Part shown: in pieces, positions 11,301 to 20,989 of the stretch
How positions within the stretch are numbered: position 1 is the first letter of the stretch
Layout: each line of letters begins with the position of its first letter
Assembly: GCA_011109175.1 (NCBI GenBank)
Contig: RDEW01000044.1
Location: forward strand, 261,661 to 307,923
Direction of reading: 5' to 3'
Length of the DNA: 46,263 nt
Source: Dicyema japonicum
Lineage: Eukaryota; Dicyemida; Rhombozoa; Dicyemidae
Notes under the pieces: model-generated
What the model was told of the DNA's origin: nothing
What the model saw: only the letters and a program-made list of their open reading frames with translations
Databases searched by the model: none
Made by a program: the position numbers and the translations under genes

Positions 11301-12099
11301 TTATCGTATGCGCAACAAGTGCTGCGAATGACTATTCAGACGGCTCAATTATACGGATCTGCAGGATCCTCACAGCAGAATAGATCCCACCTTCCGAAAG
11401 CTTTTTTTAAGGATCGCACCTCTTAATCTCTAAGTGTGCGAAATAGTGGATGTTGGTTACTCTTGGTTTTGGCATTTGAAGATGAGTTTTTCGGAGTCTG
11501 TCAATAGGTTCCTCTAGAAGAATGTGTGGACATTCTCCTTTACTAATGACTTTAATGATTTCTCTTCTTTTCCCTCTCTTATGGGGTATGCATAGTGTGA
11601 ATGGAGCGAAGAAAAATAATCGTACCCAATCCTAAGAGTCGTCTGAAGAGACTGCCCCTCCAATACACTCACATAGGCATTCCGATATAGATATACGGGC
11701 AGCTTTGGGGATCCTGATCAGGAGTCTTCAAGTTTGAGATCATTTTAAGTATTCCCTGATGATCCAGTGGAACATGTTCAGAAGGGTAGCGTAGAGTCGA
11801 GTATGTCGTATTATCCGGAAAGAGGCTTGAGTGACAATGCCTGTCGGAAAATACAGCCAGGGCACGTTTTGTCATTCTGTCACAGTACTTGTTGAAGCCA
11901 CGCGAACAGACCGTGCACTGGTTCATCCATTTCATTTTGTTCATTATGTTGCATTTTTTTATTAAACGTAAGGTTAACGTTATTAAATTTTGTTGTGATG
12001 AAAACGTTTGTTTCTACTAATCAGTCGGACATTACCAACCTTGAATAAACCGGATAGACAAAACAATGAGAGACAGACAAAGAAATCCAGGACTGTTTG

Positions 12100-13610
12100 G
12101 AGTGCAAGAAAACCTCGAAAGATAAGCGAATAAAGTCTATTTGGTTAAAAAGAATTCTCCATTGACACCAAAAAATGTTATAGTCCTTTTGAAAAGAACA
12201 CAATGCTTAAAAAACAAACTACATCGATGTTTTGATCCGCATGACCGTAGGCTCACGGAGCTAGAAATTATGATGATCACGCAAAAAATGCGCCGACTAG
12301 AAAAAGTTATGAATAATTTTTGGATAGCTCAGTGCAGCGAATTATATAGAAAAAAACCCAAACTTTTGGAAAGTCTATAATAAAGTAACCGGACGTATAT
12401 CCAGAAAAGAAATTCCACTGTTGCAATATCATGATGTGTCTCCTGTATCTTTAGAAAAAAATTCCTAACCTGTTAAGGGATGAACTCTCGAAATTACAAC
12501 AGGTTAACCCTGATGAGCGACTGTCTCGTTTGGCCATCAGTTCTCTAAAAAAAAGCTGGAAAAGTAAATAGTTCTTTACCTCTACGTCACAGCCCTATAA
12601 ATTCTGGAGAAGTTGATGATGTGGTAAAATGCACTAAAGATAATGCTAGTGGAAAGTACAAGATCGCTATTCGTTTATTCAAGGAAGCACCCAAGGTACT
12701 CTATGAATATCTGTGATGTCTCTATAGGTGGAGTATCAGGTTGGGTCATATACCTTCACATTGGAAATTGACGTAAGTCAGGATGATACGTAAATCTGGG
12801 AATCCTGAGTATTTAACAACCAGTTATAAGCCCATAAGCCTTATACTAACGATCTCAAAAATTATGGAAAGAATTGTATCAAAAGACTTTTTGAAAATAT
12901 AGATCGTAAAGAAGGCATTTTTAATGTCAATTGAATGTCAAGATATGCTAAAAAAGCATCTGTGGGGTTTTCGAAAAAATCGGTCTTGTGGAGATTTTTG
13001 TACAGTGATAACGCGTCCATTGTGAAGGCTTTGGAAAATAAAGGATGTTTGACCGCAGTCTGCCTTGATATATTTAATGTTTTAGACAGTGTGTGGCATT
13101 TTGGTTTTCTTATTTGTCTTGCGAAATGTGGTGTTGAAAAGGAACTTTATTTTTTATACAAGGTTTGTTCTCGGATAGAGGGGGAATTGTTAATTTTTTA
13201 AAACTTTGAATTGATAATTGGAAGCAGGAGGATGGCTAACCTAAAGAGCTTGTTACAAGACAAACCTCGGAAGAAGACTATGATATACCTTAGCCTCCTA
13301 ATTGACGAGAGAAGTAATTTTATGGAACATGCTAAAATAAGAAAGAAAAAAAAGCTACGAACTCTCTTTACTGCGTTTGAAAATTAAAGCTCCATTCGAA
13401 AACGTTTGTACATGTCTTCAACTCTGCAATACTTCCTGCAATGTTATACGGTTAAAAAAGATGGTACGATTAGAAAACGAGAGACTCTATTTTCAAGAAA
13501 TTTAAAAAAAAACGCGAAATTTTGCTCTAAAGCTTGCTTACGGGATAAGTCCGCGTATACCAATTCCCCTATGGTTAAAAGGAAAAATGTGGAAGGTTGA
13601 CGGAACAATC
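12100..13610 (+). mobile_element. Jockey-like LINE fragment, degenerate
   Basis: Blocks in order are a linker with FWIAQCSELYRKKPKL, RT segment IRLFKEAPKVLYEYL then LGHIPSHWKLT (about 12660-12775), TSYKPISLILTISKIMERIV (12818-12880), FRKNRSCGDF, motif A LENKGCLTAVCLDIFNVLDSVWHFGFL (13028-13110), and after a deletion the C-terminal SNFMEHAKIRKKKA...FVHVFNSAILPAMLYG (about 13310-13450). The NP..V.SY+PISL and TAV.LDI..A+DSVWH patterns are typical of Jockey-clade RTs. RT motifs B to E, including the catalytic F/YADD, are missing between about 13200 and 13290, and many stops and frameshifts are present. Confidence 0.7.
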
Positions 13611-13679
13611 GAAAATCTTATTCGAGGTTTCAAAAATCGCACAAATTATTGCTGACAATTTTTTAGTATAATAAAAGAT

Positions 13680-13772
13680 ATTTAATAATAAATCGTTATA
13701 AAATATCTATTATTATAGACATTAAATAATAATTAAATAAAAAAAATTATGTTGAGAATTTAAATAAAATAA
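13680..13772. repeat. Third copy of the upstream region of the membrane-protein genes
   Basis: The segment attattatagacattaaa... to ...aatttaaataaaata is nearly the same as 16145-16207, just upstream of membrane-protein copy B, and resembles 1140-1200 upstream of copy A. Here it is followed directly by a LINE ORF instead of the gene, so it may be a paralogue promoter interrupted by the insertion, or a separate dispersed repeat. Confidence 0.55.
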
Positions 13773-13793
13773 ATCATATTTTTTGTTGTCGAC

Positions 13794-14363
13794 GTGGTTG
13801 TTACGAAAAATACAGACACAAAAATGAAGACTAATGAAAAAAGGAAGGAAAACACCTATCCATGTGAAAAGTGCAACGTAACTAATATGAGAAAAAGGAT
13901 GATCGCTTCTGCAGCCTGTTCAAGATGGTATCACAGGTCTTGCGTACGATTGTCCAAGAAGGCTCTTATCAATATGACAAAATGGAACTGCCAACCATGC
14001 CTTTCATCTGGTACTGCTTGCACTGAACCATTTGACCCTACTCTCGTAGCAGATCCTGATGTAGCTCTGAAACTGATCTCTCGAACGCGCTCGGACGTGC
14101 CCATTCCGGTGAAGATTCCCAAAGGTGCGAGAACTGCCGTTGCCGAGGCTCTGATCTCCACCATCAAGGATGTTTTGAAGCCTGACGACGTTTCTTCGGA
14201 GTGGGTCAAACTTTTCCTTTTCCCGTCACTCACTCTTGGGATCAGAAGACCAACGGAAGCATCCACTTCTCTCGCAACGAATATCAAAAAGAAAGTTAGA
14301 CTGTTTCTAAATGAACATAAAATGTCACTTACTGCTTTAAAATCAACTCAAATTGCACCCCGG
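13794..14363 (+). CDS. PHD-finger N-terminus of a LINE ORF (partial, runs into gap)
   Basis: An open frame of 190 codons ends at the assembly gap. A GTG begins the longest frame; the first ATG in frame is about codon 10 and is the likelier start in a eukaryote. Residues 22-70 form a PHD-like zinc finger (C..C spacing, CSRW.HRSC, then WNCQPC). Residues about 100-180 match the IPKGAR.A.A.AL...I..VL domain that, from memory, sits N-terminal to the GG.RPIAVG-type RT. It probably belongs to the same family as the minus-strand LINE at 10126-11950. This part has no stops, unlike most elements nearby, so the copy may be young. The RT would lie in the gap. Confidence 0.6.
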
Positions 14364-15033
14364 NNNNNNNNNNNNNNNNNNNNNNNNNNNNNNNNNNNNN
14401 NNNNNNNNNNNNNNNNNNNNNNNNNNNNNNNNNNNNNNNNNNNNNNNNNNNNNNNNNNNNNNNNNNNNNNNNNNNNNNNNNNNNNNNNNNNNNNNNNNNN
14501 NNNNNNNNNNNNNNNNNNNNNNNNNNNNNNNNNNNNNNNNNNNNNNNNNNNNNNNNNNNNNNNNNNNNNNNNNNNNNNNNNNNNNNNNNNNNNNNNNNNN
14601 NNNNNNNNNNNNNNNNNNNNNNNNNNNNNNNNNNNNNNNNNNNNNNNNNNNNNNNNNNNNNNNNNNNNNNNNNNNNNNNNNNNNNNNNNNNNNNNNNNNN
14701 NNNNNNNNNNNNNNNNNNNNNNNNNNNNNNNNNNNNNNNNNNNNNNNNNNNNNNNNNNNNNNNNNNNNNNNNNNNNNNNNNNNNNNNNNNNNNNNNNNNN
14801 NNNNNNNNNNNNNNNNNNNNNNNNNNNNNNNNNNNNNNNNNNNNNNNNNNNNNNNNNNNNNNNNNNNNNNNNNNNNNNNNNNNNNNNNNNNNNNNNNNNN
14901 NNNNNNNNNNNNNNNNNNNNNNNNNNNNNNNNNNNNNNNNNNNNNNNNNNNNNNNNNNNNNNNNNNNNNNNNNNNNNNNNNNNNNNNNNNNNNNNNNNNN
15001 NNNNNNNNNNNNNNNNNNNNNNNNNNNNNNNNN
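14364..15033. other. Assembly gap (670 n)
   Basis: A run of n. The long frames reported through it are artefacts of translating n as an unknown residue. The 28 bases that follow the gap reappear exactly at 19222-19249, next to another n. Confidence 0.99.
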
Positions 15034-15186
15034 ATATCCCAGATTATCTACACAAGCACTGACAATTATTTTAAATTTTCAACAACATATTTTTGTGAAA
15101 CAGTTTTTCTGCATCTTATGAAATATAATATACTAGAAAATTTGAAAAATATTGATGCTGAAATTCGAGTTATAAAAAAATAAAAA
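15034..15186 (+). mobile_element. hAT transposase C-terminal fragment
   Basis: Across one frameshift the sequence reads YPRLSTQALTIILNF then STTYFCETVFLHLMK, followed by ENLKNIDAEIRVIKK and a stop at 15181-15183. This is the hATC end (typically Y-P-x-L...A...LL-F-x-T-x-Y-x-C-E-x-x-F). The first 28 bases equal 19222-19249, the truncated end of the hAT relic at 18800-19249, so the two pieces may be one element separated by a scaffold error. Confidence 0.7.
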
Positions 15187-15199
15187 ATCGTTATATAAA

Positions 15200-15496
15200 A
15201 AAGTTAATTTTGGCGTGGCGTCATGTGGCTCAATGGATACAACAATTCTGGAGGCGCTCATAATGATCCTAAAACATATCCAAAAAGAGCCATTAGCTCT
15301 CTTACATGTGGTCTGGCTACAGCTTCCCGGATTCCCGGATGGCTACAGCTTCACGGAATACTGGTCTGGCTTAGCTTCCCGGATTCGCAACCTAGTCAAG
15401 TCAAAGTACCGGATCTCCGTTATACAACTGAATGTGAACGGAATAAAAGACAAAATGGTAATGTTGTATCTGAGTGACCTTTATTTTTTTGACTGA
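15200..15496 (+). mobile_element. LINE endonuclease N-terminal fragment
   Basis: The frame contains RISVIQLNVNGIKDKM (about 15407-15455), the usual first motif of APE-type LINE endonucleases (x-x-Q-x-N-x-x-G). Upstream is an imperfect internal repeat of ggctacagcttcccgg-type words at 15309-15390. Little of the rest of the endonuclease is readable, although weak RDGFCGGR-like sequence follows near 15688. The clade is uncertain, with Jockey-type likely. Confidence 0.5.
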
Positions 15497-16140
15497 TATG
15501 CCAGCCATCCATGGTTATAATCCTCGTCACTCCAAGTATGTGTCTTGTAATCACATTTTTCATGGTTTCCGTCGATCTACAATGTTCAATATTTTTAAAT
15601 AAACTTATCTTGAACCTCTGCTAGAAAACAGCGCTCTGTTCCGCGCTTGATTCTTCGAAGGACCCAATACCTTCCAGCCATTGACCGCGATGGTTTTTGC
15701 GGTGGAAGAATTTAGACTCGTCGATTTCCACGACTTTTGGTTATTATTTCTTCTTGTGGAATTATGCTCTTGCTACCAGCTCGCACCATGTTATTCAAAT
15801 TTAGACAGTACATCGAACAATGAATTTCATATGCGTATACTTCATGGGAACCACAGGCTTCTTATACGAACATCCAGAAAATTTCCGCAACCCAGAAAAT
15901 AGCCTTAAAACTAACCTAGAGATGATATACATGGTAAAACATTAAATCACCGACGTCCATGGAGAAACTAATCGAAAAAAAACAAAAATAGATACCAATG
16001 CCAAAAAGAAAGTGCTCGCCCGCAACGAACTTGTGTAGTCTCAAGAGATCAACATCAAGCAAAGATGAGAGCTTTTATCCAATTCGTCGGGATCATTTAG
16101 TTTAGTTTTTTTTGGTTTAGCAGTAATCTTTGAAATTTAA
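15497..16140. other. Degenerate sequence, possibly LINE endonuclease remains
   Basis: A 73-codon frame at 15681-15902 has no recognisable domain. Near 16089-16132 the words gggatcatttagtttag and agtaatctt resemble a weak version of the LINE 3' hairpin. The promoter-proximal repeat of the downstream gene begins near 16141. Confidence 0.35.
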
Positions 16141-16234
16141 TTTAATTATTATAGATATTAAATAATAATTAATTAAAAAAATTATGTTGAAAATTTAAAT
16201 AAAATAAAATTTGACCTAATAAATTTGAGATTAC

Positions 16235-17700
16235 ATGAACAGAACTATTAATTTTATCATATTTATTCTGTTAAGCAAAATCGTCAAAATAAAATGCGGT
16301 CAGAGATATTTGTTAATTAATTCATATGTAATTTATAAGAAACCTTCTATAGTATATATTTCGTTAACTTTAGGAACATCAGTTATTGAGGTTAAATCAC
16401 GATCTACTAATAGATGACTGGAAAACTTATGGAACGTATAGTTTTTTTCTATCTGATATAAAATTTACACTTATTCCAAAATTTTACAGTGAGTTTTATA
16501 CTATTGACTTTATAACAGAAATTGATTATGGTACGATTTTTGTTATACTAAGGTGGTAAACGTTATACAAATATCACAGAGATTCCTAAAACTAGATATG
16601 GAGATTATTATCGATGTGGTTATACTCATATTAGTTTTTCGAATAATTTATCTGTCACAATTTATTCAAACAAGTTGCAATATCACGATAATGATAGTTT
16701 GTACTATTTTACTGGAAAAGGTTTTTATTAAAATTTATTTAGCTAATGACTGTAACCCAAATAACGACCCAAATACGGCGATTTGGTTTTTATTTAACAA
16801 AAAGAGAATCGGAGGAGTAATAAGTGGAAATATCAAAATATCATATATTGACAATAACAAAATTGTACACGTGAGCATTGATTCTTAGATAACAGATGAG
16901 CATTTCAGTGATTATGCATATAATAGGATAACAAATTATTATCATGACTATAGATACATATTGACTAGTAAACATACTACTATAACTATTACGGCGTTTA
17001 AACAATCTGAGAATAAATATCATATTCATAAATTTTCTGTTTGTGTTGGGTACAGAAGAATCAAATGTGTTTCACTTAAAAAGCGATTTAAACAAATTAA
17101 AATGGGAGGATATTGTCTATGTGGATTCATCTCACAGAGTTATAAAAGGTACAGAAGAATCAAATGTGTTTCACTTAAAAAGCGATTTAAACAAATTAAA
17201 ATGGGAGGATATTGTCAATGTGGATTCATCTCACAGAGTTATAAAAATGTGTCTATCGAAATTTCATCACTAAAATTACAATTTTTCCGTGATGATTTGA
17301 TTTTTGAATTTATTGGAGATGGTAAATAAATCCAACTGAATTTTAGATGAAGGATGCTTTGAAACACAATCATCTACTAAAATTAAAGGCAAAAAAACCA
17401 ATTTTACAGATGGTTAGTAAACTCGACTGAATTTTAGATATATTAAGTTTTGAAGAACTATTATCGTCTGAAAGCAAATCCGTAAAAAAACTGACGAAAC
17501 ATCAAATAACTAGAATCACGTGTGGAGTTGTCGGACTAGTGTTGTCATTGGTACTATTTATAATACTTACTGGCGTCATTGCTAATATTTATATCAAAAT
17601 GAAATCCCGTAAAGAATCACTCTTCACCAAACCATNGTTTCAAACCACAAAAGAATCATTTAACAAAAATCAGATACTCATGTTTATGAGGCTTTTTTGA
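16235..17700 (+). CDS. Type I membrane protein, family copy B (unrecognised, tiny introns)
   Basis: The ATG at 16235 starts a signal peptide (MNRTINFIIFILLSK, then CG), followed by an ectodomain, a membrane segment at about 17517-17590 (ITCGVVGLVLSLVLFIIL) and a basic tail (KMKSRK) ending at the TGA of 17698-17700. GT-AG introns of 22, 22, 24, 25 and 25 nt (16531-16552, 16721-16742, 16865-16888, 17322-17346, 17413-17437) join blocks such as YGGKRYTNI, FTGKANDCNPNN, NNKIITDEHF and IGDDEGCFE. The first exon boundary near 16345-16390 is unclear, and one base seems missing near 17095 relative to copy A, where a 99-bp duplication also lies. One n occurs at 17637. No database family comes to mind; a secreted or surface receptor-like role is only inferred from topology. 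Confidence 0.6.
17049..17246. repeat. 99-bp tandem duplication inside membrane-protein copy B
   Basis: Bases 17049-17147 and 17148-17246 differ by one base (gtctatg versus gtcaatg). Copy A has only one unit here, so either copy B gained an in-frame (33-codon) duplication or two alleles were assembled in tandem. Confidence 0.8.
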
Positions 17701-18194
17701 AAGTAAGGGAATAATTCATGATTTATGCACGTGGTAGCTAACTTGATGGTCTGGAAGCATGATTTATCATTCAAGACTATCGGCGGCGAATAAAACTCTT
17801 CACGTTATTTTGTTACCAATTCGGATATGACATTTAACTGTGATGAATCCGTGTTGTTTTAAACGGACAGCTCGTATTCATGATCTTTGTAAGACAATCA
17901 CACTTCTATACTGTTGTTGACCTGGGAGATAGGGTGAAACCATTATCGAAAATACAAATCTTCTCGATGTATGAAAAATTCACTAGTAAGTTTGAATCTA
18001 AACAAGTGATTTATTTGGGTGAATCACTTGGAAAAATATTTTGTAAACTATCGTTGGAAGTAAATAGAGGAAATATATTACAGATAACTTAAAATCACGT
18101 GGGTGACGTTATTCTATCCTCGGTTTTCGGGGATCCTCACCTTTGGGGCGCTACTAGATGTGGATACCCCAAACCGGAGTCAAACTGTATACTC
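17701..18194. other. Intergenic, unassigned ORF at 17880-18092
   Basis: A 70-codon frame (MIFVRQSHFYTVVDLGD... ending NILQIT) has no recognisable domain. It lies just after the membrane-protein gene on the same strand. I cannot tell whether it is an exon of an unknown gene or chance. Confidence 0.25.
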
Positions 18195-18611
18195 TATGAA
18201 GTGTTTAGTAAGTTGGCTGCCCGACCTCACTGACATGTAGGAGACCGGTTAACACCAAGCGAAATGTTCGATGTAGGTCACCTCCTATTATTGTATGCTA
18301 TTTATATGTAAAAGATGACAATTTATATATAAAAAATTATTGTCTAGTGGTGTAATGATGGTTGGTTTTTCCCAGTCTGAAAAAGTCATTCCCATGGACG
18401 CGTCCACAGAATATTTAATAAATGGAGTTCGAGAAAGTGTGGATTTGCCTGTTCATGGCCATTTTAATGCCCAAGTCAATTNTATGAAGTGTTTAGTAAG
18501 TTGGCTGCCCGACCTCACTGACATGTAGGAGACCGGTTAACACCAAGCGAAATGTTCGATGTAGGTCACCTCCTATTGTTGTATGCTATTTATATGTAAA
18601 AGATGACAATT
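18195..18611. repeat. Direct repeat of about 130 bp, copies at 18195-18324 and 18483-18611
   Basis: The copies begin tatgaagtgtttagtaag and end gatgacaattt, and differ by at least one base (tattattg versus tattgttg). The second starts directly after an n at 18482. Between them (18325-18481) is an open stretch reading MDASTEYLINGVRES and LPVHGHFNAQVN that I cannot assign. Confidence 0.7.
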
Positions 18612-19249
18612 TTAAAAATTATCCCAAAAGGAGTAAAGTTGAATACCTCTCCACAACGCCAGTTTACCCGGCCAACTGTCATTTCCATAAAGGCTGCGTG
18701 GGATGGAATATAGGAAAAGGTCAAATACATAAGCCCAAAGTCATGTCAGAGATTGTCAAACGGTGTGAATGCACACTTATAGTTCCGTGCCACAAGACAA
18801 TTTCTAGTGTGCCCCAGCCAAATACAAATTTGAATATATGGTTCCTAGCAAACTAAATAGACATTTTACTTCTAAGCATCCGGACTATTCCAAAAAAATC
18901 TGTGGATTATTTTATGCATCTGAAAAAAACAAAACAAGTATCATTTAGTTTTTACTATTTATTTTAGATCGAGTCAAATTTTGTTTGTGATACTTTTGTG
19001 AGCTCAGCGGAATAATTGAAATTTCCTTGTCTGACATCTGAATTGATACCAAAAAAACTGAAACCTCATACCATTGGCGAAAACTTGATAATCCTTTTTT
19101 TTGTGTCACAGTCAGAACACTTATCTGTTAAAGAAAATGAAGAATTTGTTAACTATTTAACGATCCATCCTTAAAATTAATGATGGTGTTAAATATTGGA
19201 GAATTCATATTTTCGAAACATATATCCCAGATTATCTACACAAGCACTG
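18612..19249 (+). mobile_element. hAT relic with BED-finger region, internally deleted
   Basis: MVPSKLNRHFTSKHPDYSKK (18839-18900) is the C-terminal part of a ZBED5-like BED finger. LTSELIPKKLKPHTIGENLI (about 19034-19093) is the conserved block that follows it in such transposases. The sequence then jumps to YWRIHIFE..YPRLSTQAL, which belongs near the C-terminus, so most of the catalytic domain is deleted. The element stops at an n (19250); its last 28 bases are those that begin 15034. The upstream Cys/His-containing stretch at about 18640-18790 (HFHKGCVGWNIGKG) is unassigned. Confidence 0.65.
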
Positions 19250-19259
19250 NGTCGTCAAG

Positions 19260-19690
19260 ATTTTCATTTACGACTCCGTTGTTCTGTCAGTCAGACACAA
19301 TTAGAGTATTCCGGCCTACAATATCTTGGGATCTTTAATTTCTGATTTGGCAAAATGAACTTAAGCCTTAAAACAGTCGTTCTGGCAAACAAACTAATTT
19401 TGATAGTTTTTGCAGTCAGTAAGTCCAGTTAATAAAGCAAAAATTTGACCTCCAGTTGTGTTTCTGGGATCACTTGGAACATTTTTTCTCATTTTGGCAA
19501 GTAATCCTGGGGCAATAACAATTCTTAACTCGCAAGGATGGTACTGTCACTAATCTCCTACCTTCCAATATTTGAGACGGCACTCCTCGGATTATCAAGG
19601 TTTTCGTAGTTTTCTCAAAATATTCCTTCGTGACGATATTTTCTGGTGTTCTTGGATCTATTCTTAAAATGTTAGAATGAACATGCCTCT
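19260..19690 (-). other. Unrecognised coding-like fragment
   Basis: On the minus strand two blocks read well: TPENIVTKEYFEKTTKTLII then RGVPSQILEG (about 19565-19660), and IVIAPGLLAKMRKNVPSDPR then NTTGGQIFALLTGLTDCKN (about 19415-19535). They are separated by a frameshift or an unplaced short intron. Composition and length look coding, but I do not recognise a family. Confidence 0.3.
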
Positions 19691-19694
19691 GTGA

Positions 19695-19756
19695 CTATTT
19701 ATTTATTTAACACCCAAAACCACGGTAAAACCAATCTTACTATTACGTGATCCCGA
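19695..19756 (-). repeat. LINE-type 3' hairpin and tail
   Basis: On the minus strand the sequence reads CGGGATCACGTAATAAGATTG, then GTTTTACCGTGGTTTTGGGTG, then TTAAATAAATAAATAG. It closely follows 7011-7070 on the plus strand and shares the terminal (TAAA)n-like tail. Confidence 0.6.
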
Positions 19757-20059
19757 TGAGTTCCACCAAAATCCTCATCCTTTCCCGGTGCTCCTCCCTC
19801 GTGCCCTCACAAGCTCGTACTGGGCGGCTGACTGTATTTGCAGCGCCAAAAAAACATATGTTTTTTAAAATTGTTTAAAACTTATTAAAATTTTATTGAT
19901 TTTTATTTTTTAGTTCTTTAAATTTTTAAATAAAATAATAGGGTCGATCAATTATCCTTAGATCTACTGTGGTATGCTCTCTACTGTTAGCTACTGTGGA
20001 GGTTTAACTTGAATTTATTATAGAGCTGAAAAAGTTTTTGTTTTGTTAACGAAACCGAT
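19757..20059. other. No gene seen
   Basis: AT-rich sequence with no supported feature, ending where the LINE D fragment begins. Confidence 0.4.
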
Positions 20060-20690
20060 AGTTGGCGACACATTACAGTGTTAGAGTGCGTATTGGAAAA
20101 TGTATGTCGCGTGAAATCGTGACAACAGCGGCCACACTTCAAGGAGACTGCCTCTCTCCAGTATTGTTCGCTGTATACCCCGAATATGTTCTACGAGATC
20201 TCTGAAAGTATTACAACGACGATATTATGGCAATTGTGTACGCCGATGATGTTGACTTTGTCTCGAGTAAAAAAGATACACTTTACGTCTACTGGAGGAG
20301 TACTAGACCGTCTGGCTAAATGGTCTCTATTAATGAGCGCTTCGGGGATGGAACCAGCAGTACCGAAAACAGGAGGAAGGCCATAAATCTTGTCTCGTTT
20401 CTTGGGGACTCCGAAGTCATTGCCAGAAGGAATTTGTTATCTACGGTGACCATGCAAAGGCTTACGAAAGGATGCATCCAAAGGCGTCCTGTCTGCACAT
20501 CACTCTGAATCAGATTGGATGAGGCTATCGTGAAACTAACTCTGGATCATGGGGAATCTCGAAAACGTGGACAAAGGCTCGACTCCTTACATAGGTATCT
20601 ACTTCGGTCTCTCTTGGGATTGAAATTGCCAATGCGTGTAAGGGGTGAAGTATGGTATATAAGATGCTCCTCTAGACCTCTGAGTATTTT
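20060..20690 (+). mobile_element. LINE family D: RT palm and C-terminal fragment
   Basis: The reading, with a few frameshifts, is TLQGDCLSPVLFAVY (about 20137-20180), IVYADDVDFVSS (20236-20270, catalytic YADD), LAKWSLLMS, LVSFLGDSEVIARRNLLSTV (about 20389-20450) and LDSLHRYLLRSLLGLKLPMRVRGEVW (about 20579-20655). The YADDVDFVS block is shared with 33200-33390, so this is the same family. The last words (gtgtaaggggtgaagtatggta and the following gatgctcctcta) recur at 25677, where the next C-terminal segment of the family is found. Confidence 0.75.
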
Positions 20691-20989
20691 TTAATATTTT
20701 GTATTAATGACTAATTTTACGACAGTGTACAAACTGAGATAAATAACTTTAAAATTCGCACATATATGCAAACTATATTTCTAAACACTATTTCTTGCTC
20801 AGTCCCGTACTAATTGGTATACGGACAGACTCCTGTCTGTGGCCCACCGGCTTGGGACAACTGGAATGAAAAACCAGCTTTCTAGGGATCAGAACAAAGA
20901 GTTATTCCAACCAACACGGGCTACCATTAGCCATTGCCGTGATCGCAGCCACAACTATTAAAGGGTATTAAATCAGATTTAGAAATACA

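Larger units (their letters stand above)
10126..11950 (-). mobile_element. LINE (family B) with YLDD reverse transcriptase, degenerate
   Basis: Read on the minus strand, the N-terminal part has a Cys-containing segment and KTPDQDP (about 11690-11940). Next are RT blocks EGRIRPIAVR.VIRRLASK (about 11000-11070), GCEVAVHAIR, VKIDIKTAL (about 10850-10880), SSSGV*QGEPLGPV.FSLVIANI (10550-10610), and the catalytic block WYLDDFTMGG (about 10476-10505). The GG.RPIAVG..LRRL and YLDD.T.GG combination marks a widespread invertebrate non-LTR RT family whose clade name I am unsure of. Several stops and frameshifts are present. The 3' end is a hairpin (10147-10194) followed by a TAAA-rich tail (10127-10146). 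A duplicated segment (10634-10824) sits inside the RT. Confidence 0.75.

Noticed and set aside
13794-15062. 422-codon open frame
   Set aside because: More than half of it is the run of n; only 13794-14363 is sequence. Similar frames across 32336-32537 were rejected for the same reason.
14353-15183. Bacterial-style ORFs, operons or ribosome binding sites
   Set aside because: The window has introns, LINEs, hAT elements and animal domain architectures, so prokaryotic signals were not called.
15215-15290. tRNA-like sequence (gtggctcaatggata)
   Set aside because: It resembles a tRNA A box, but no B box (GGTTCGAnTCC) or acceptor pairing follows at the right distance.
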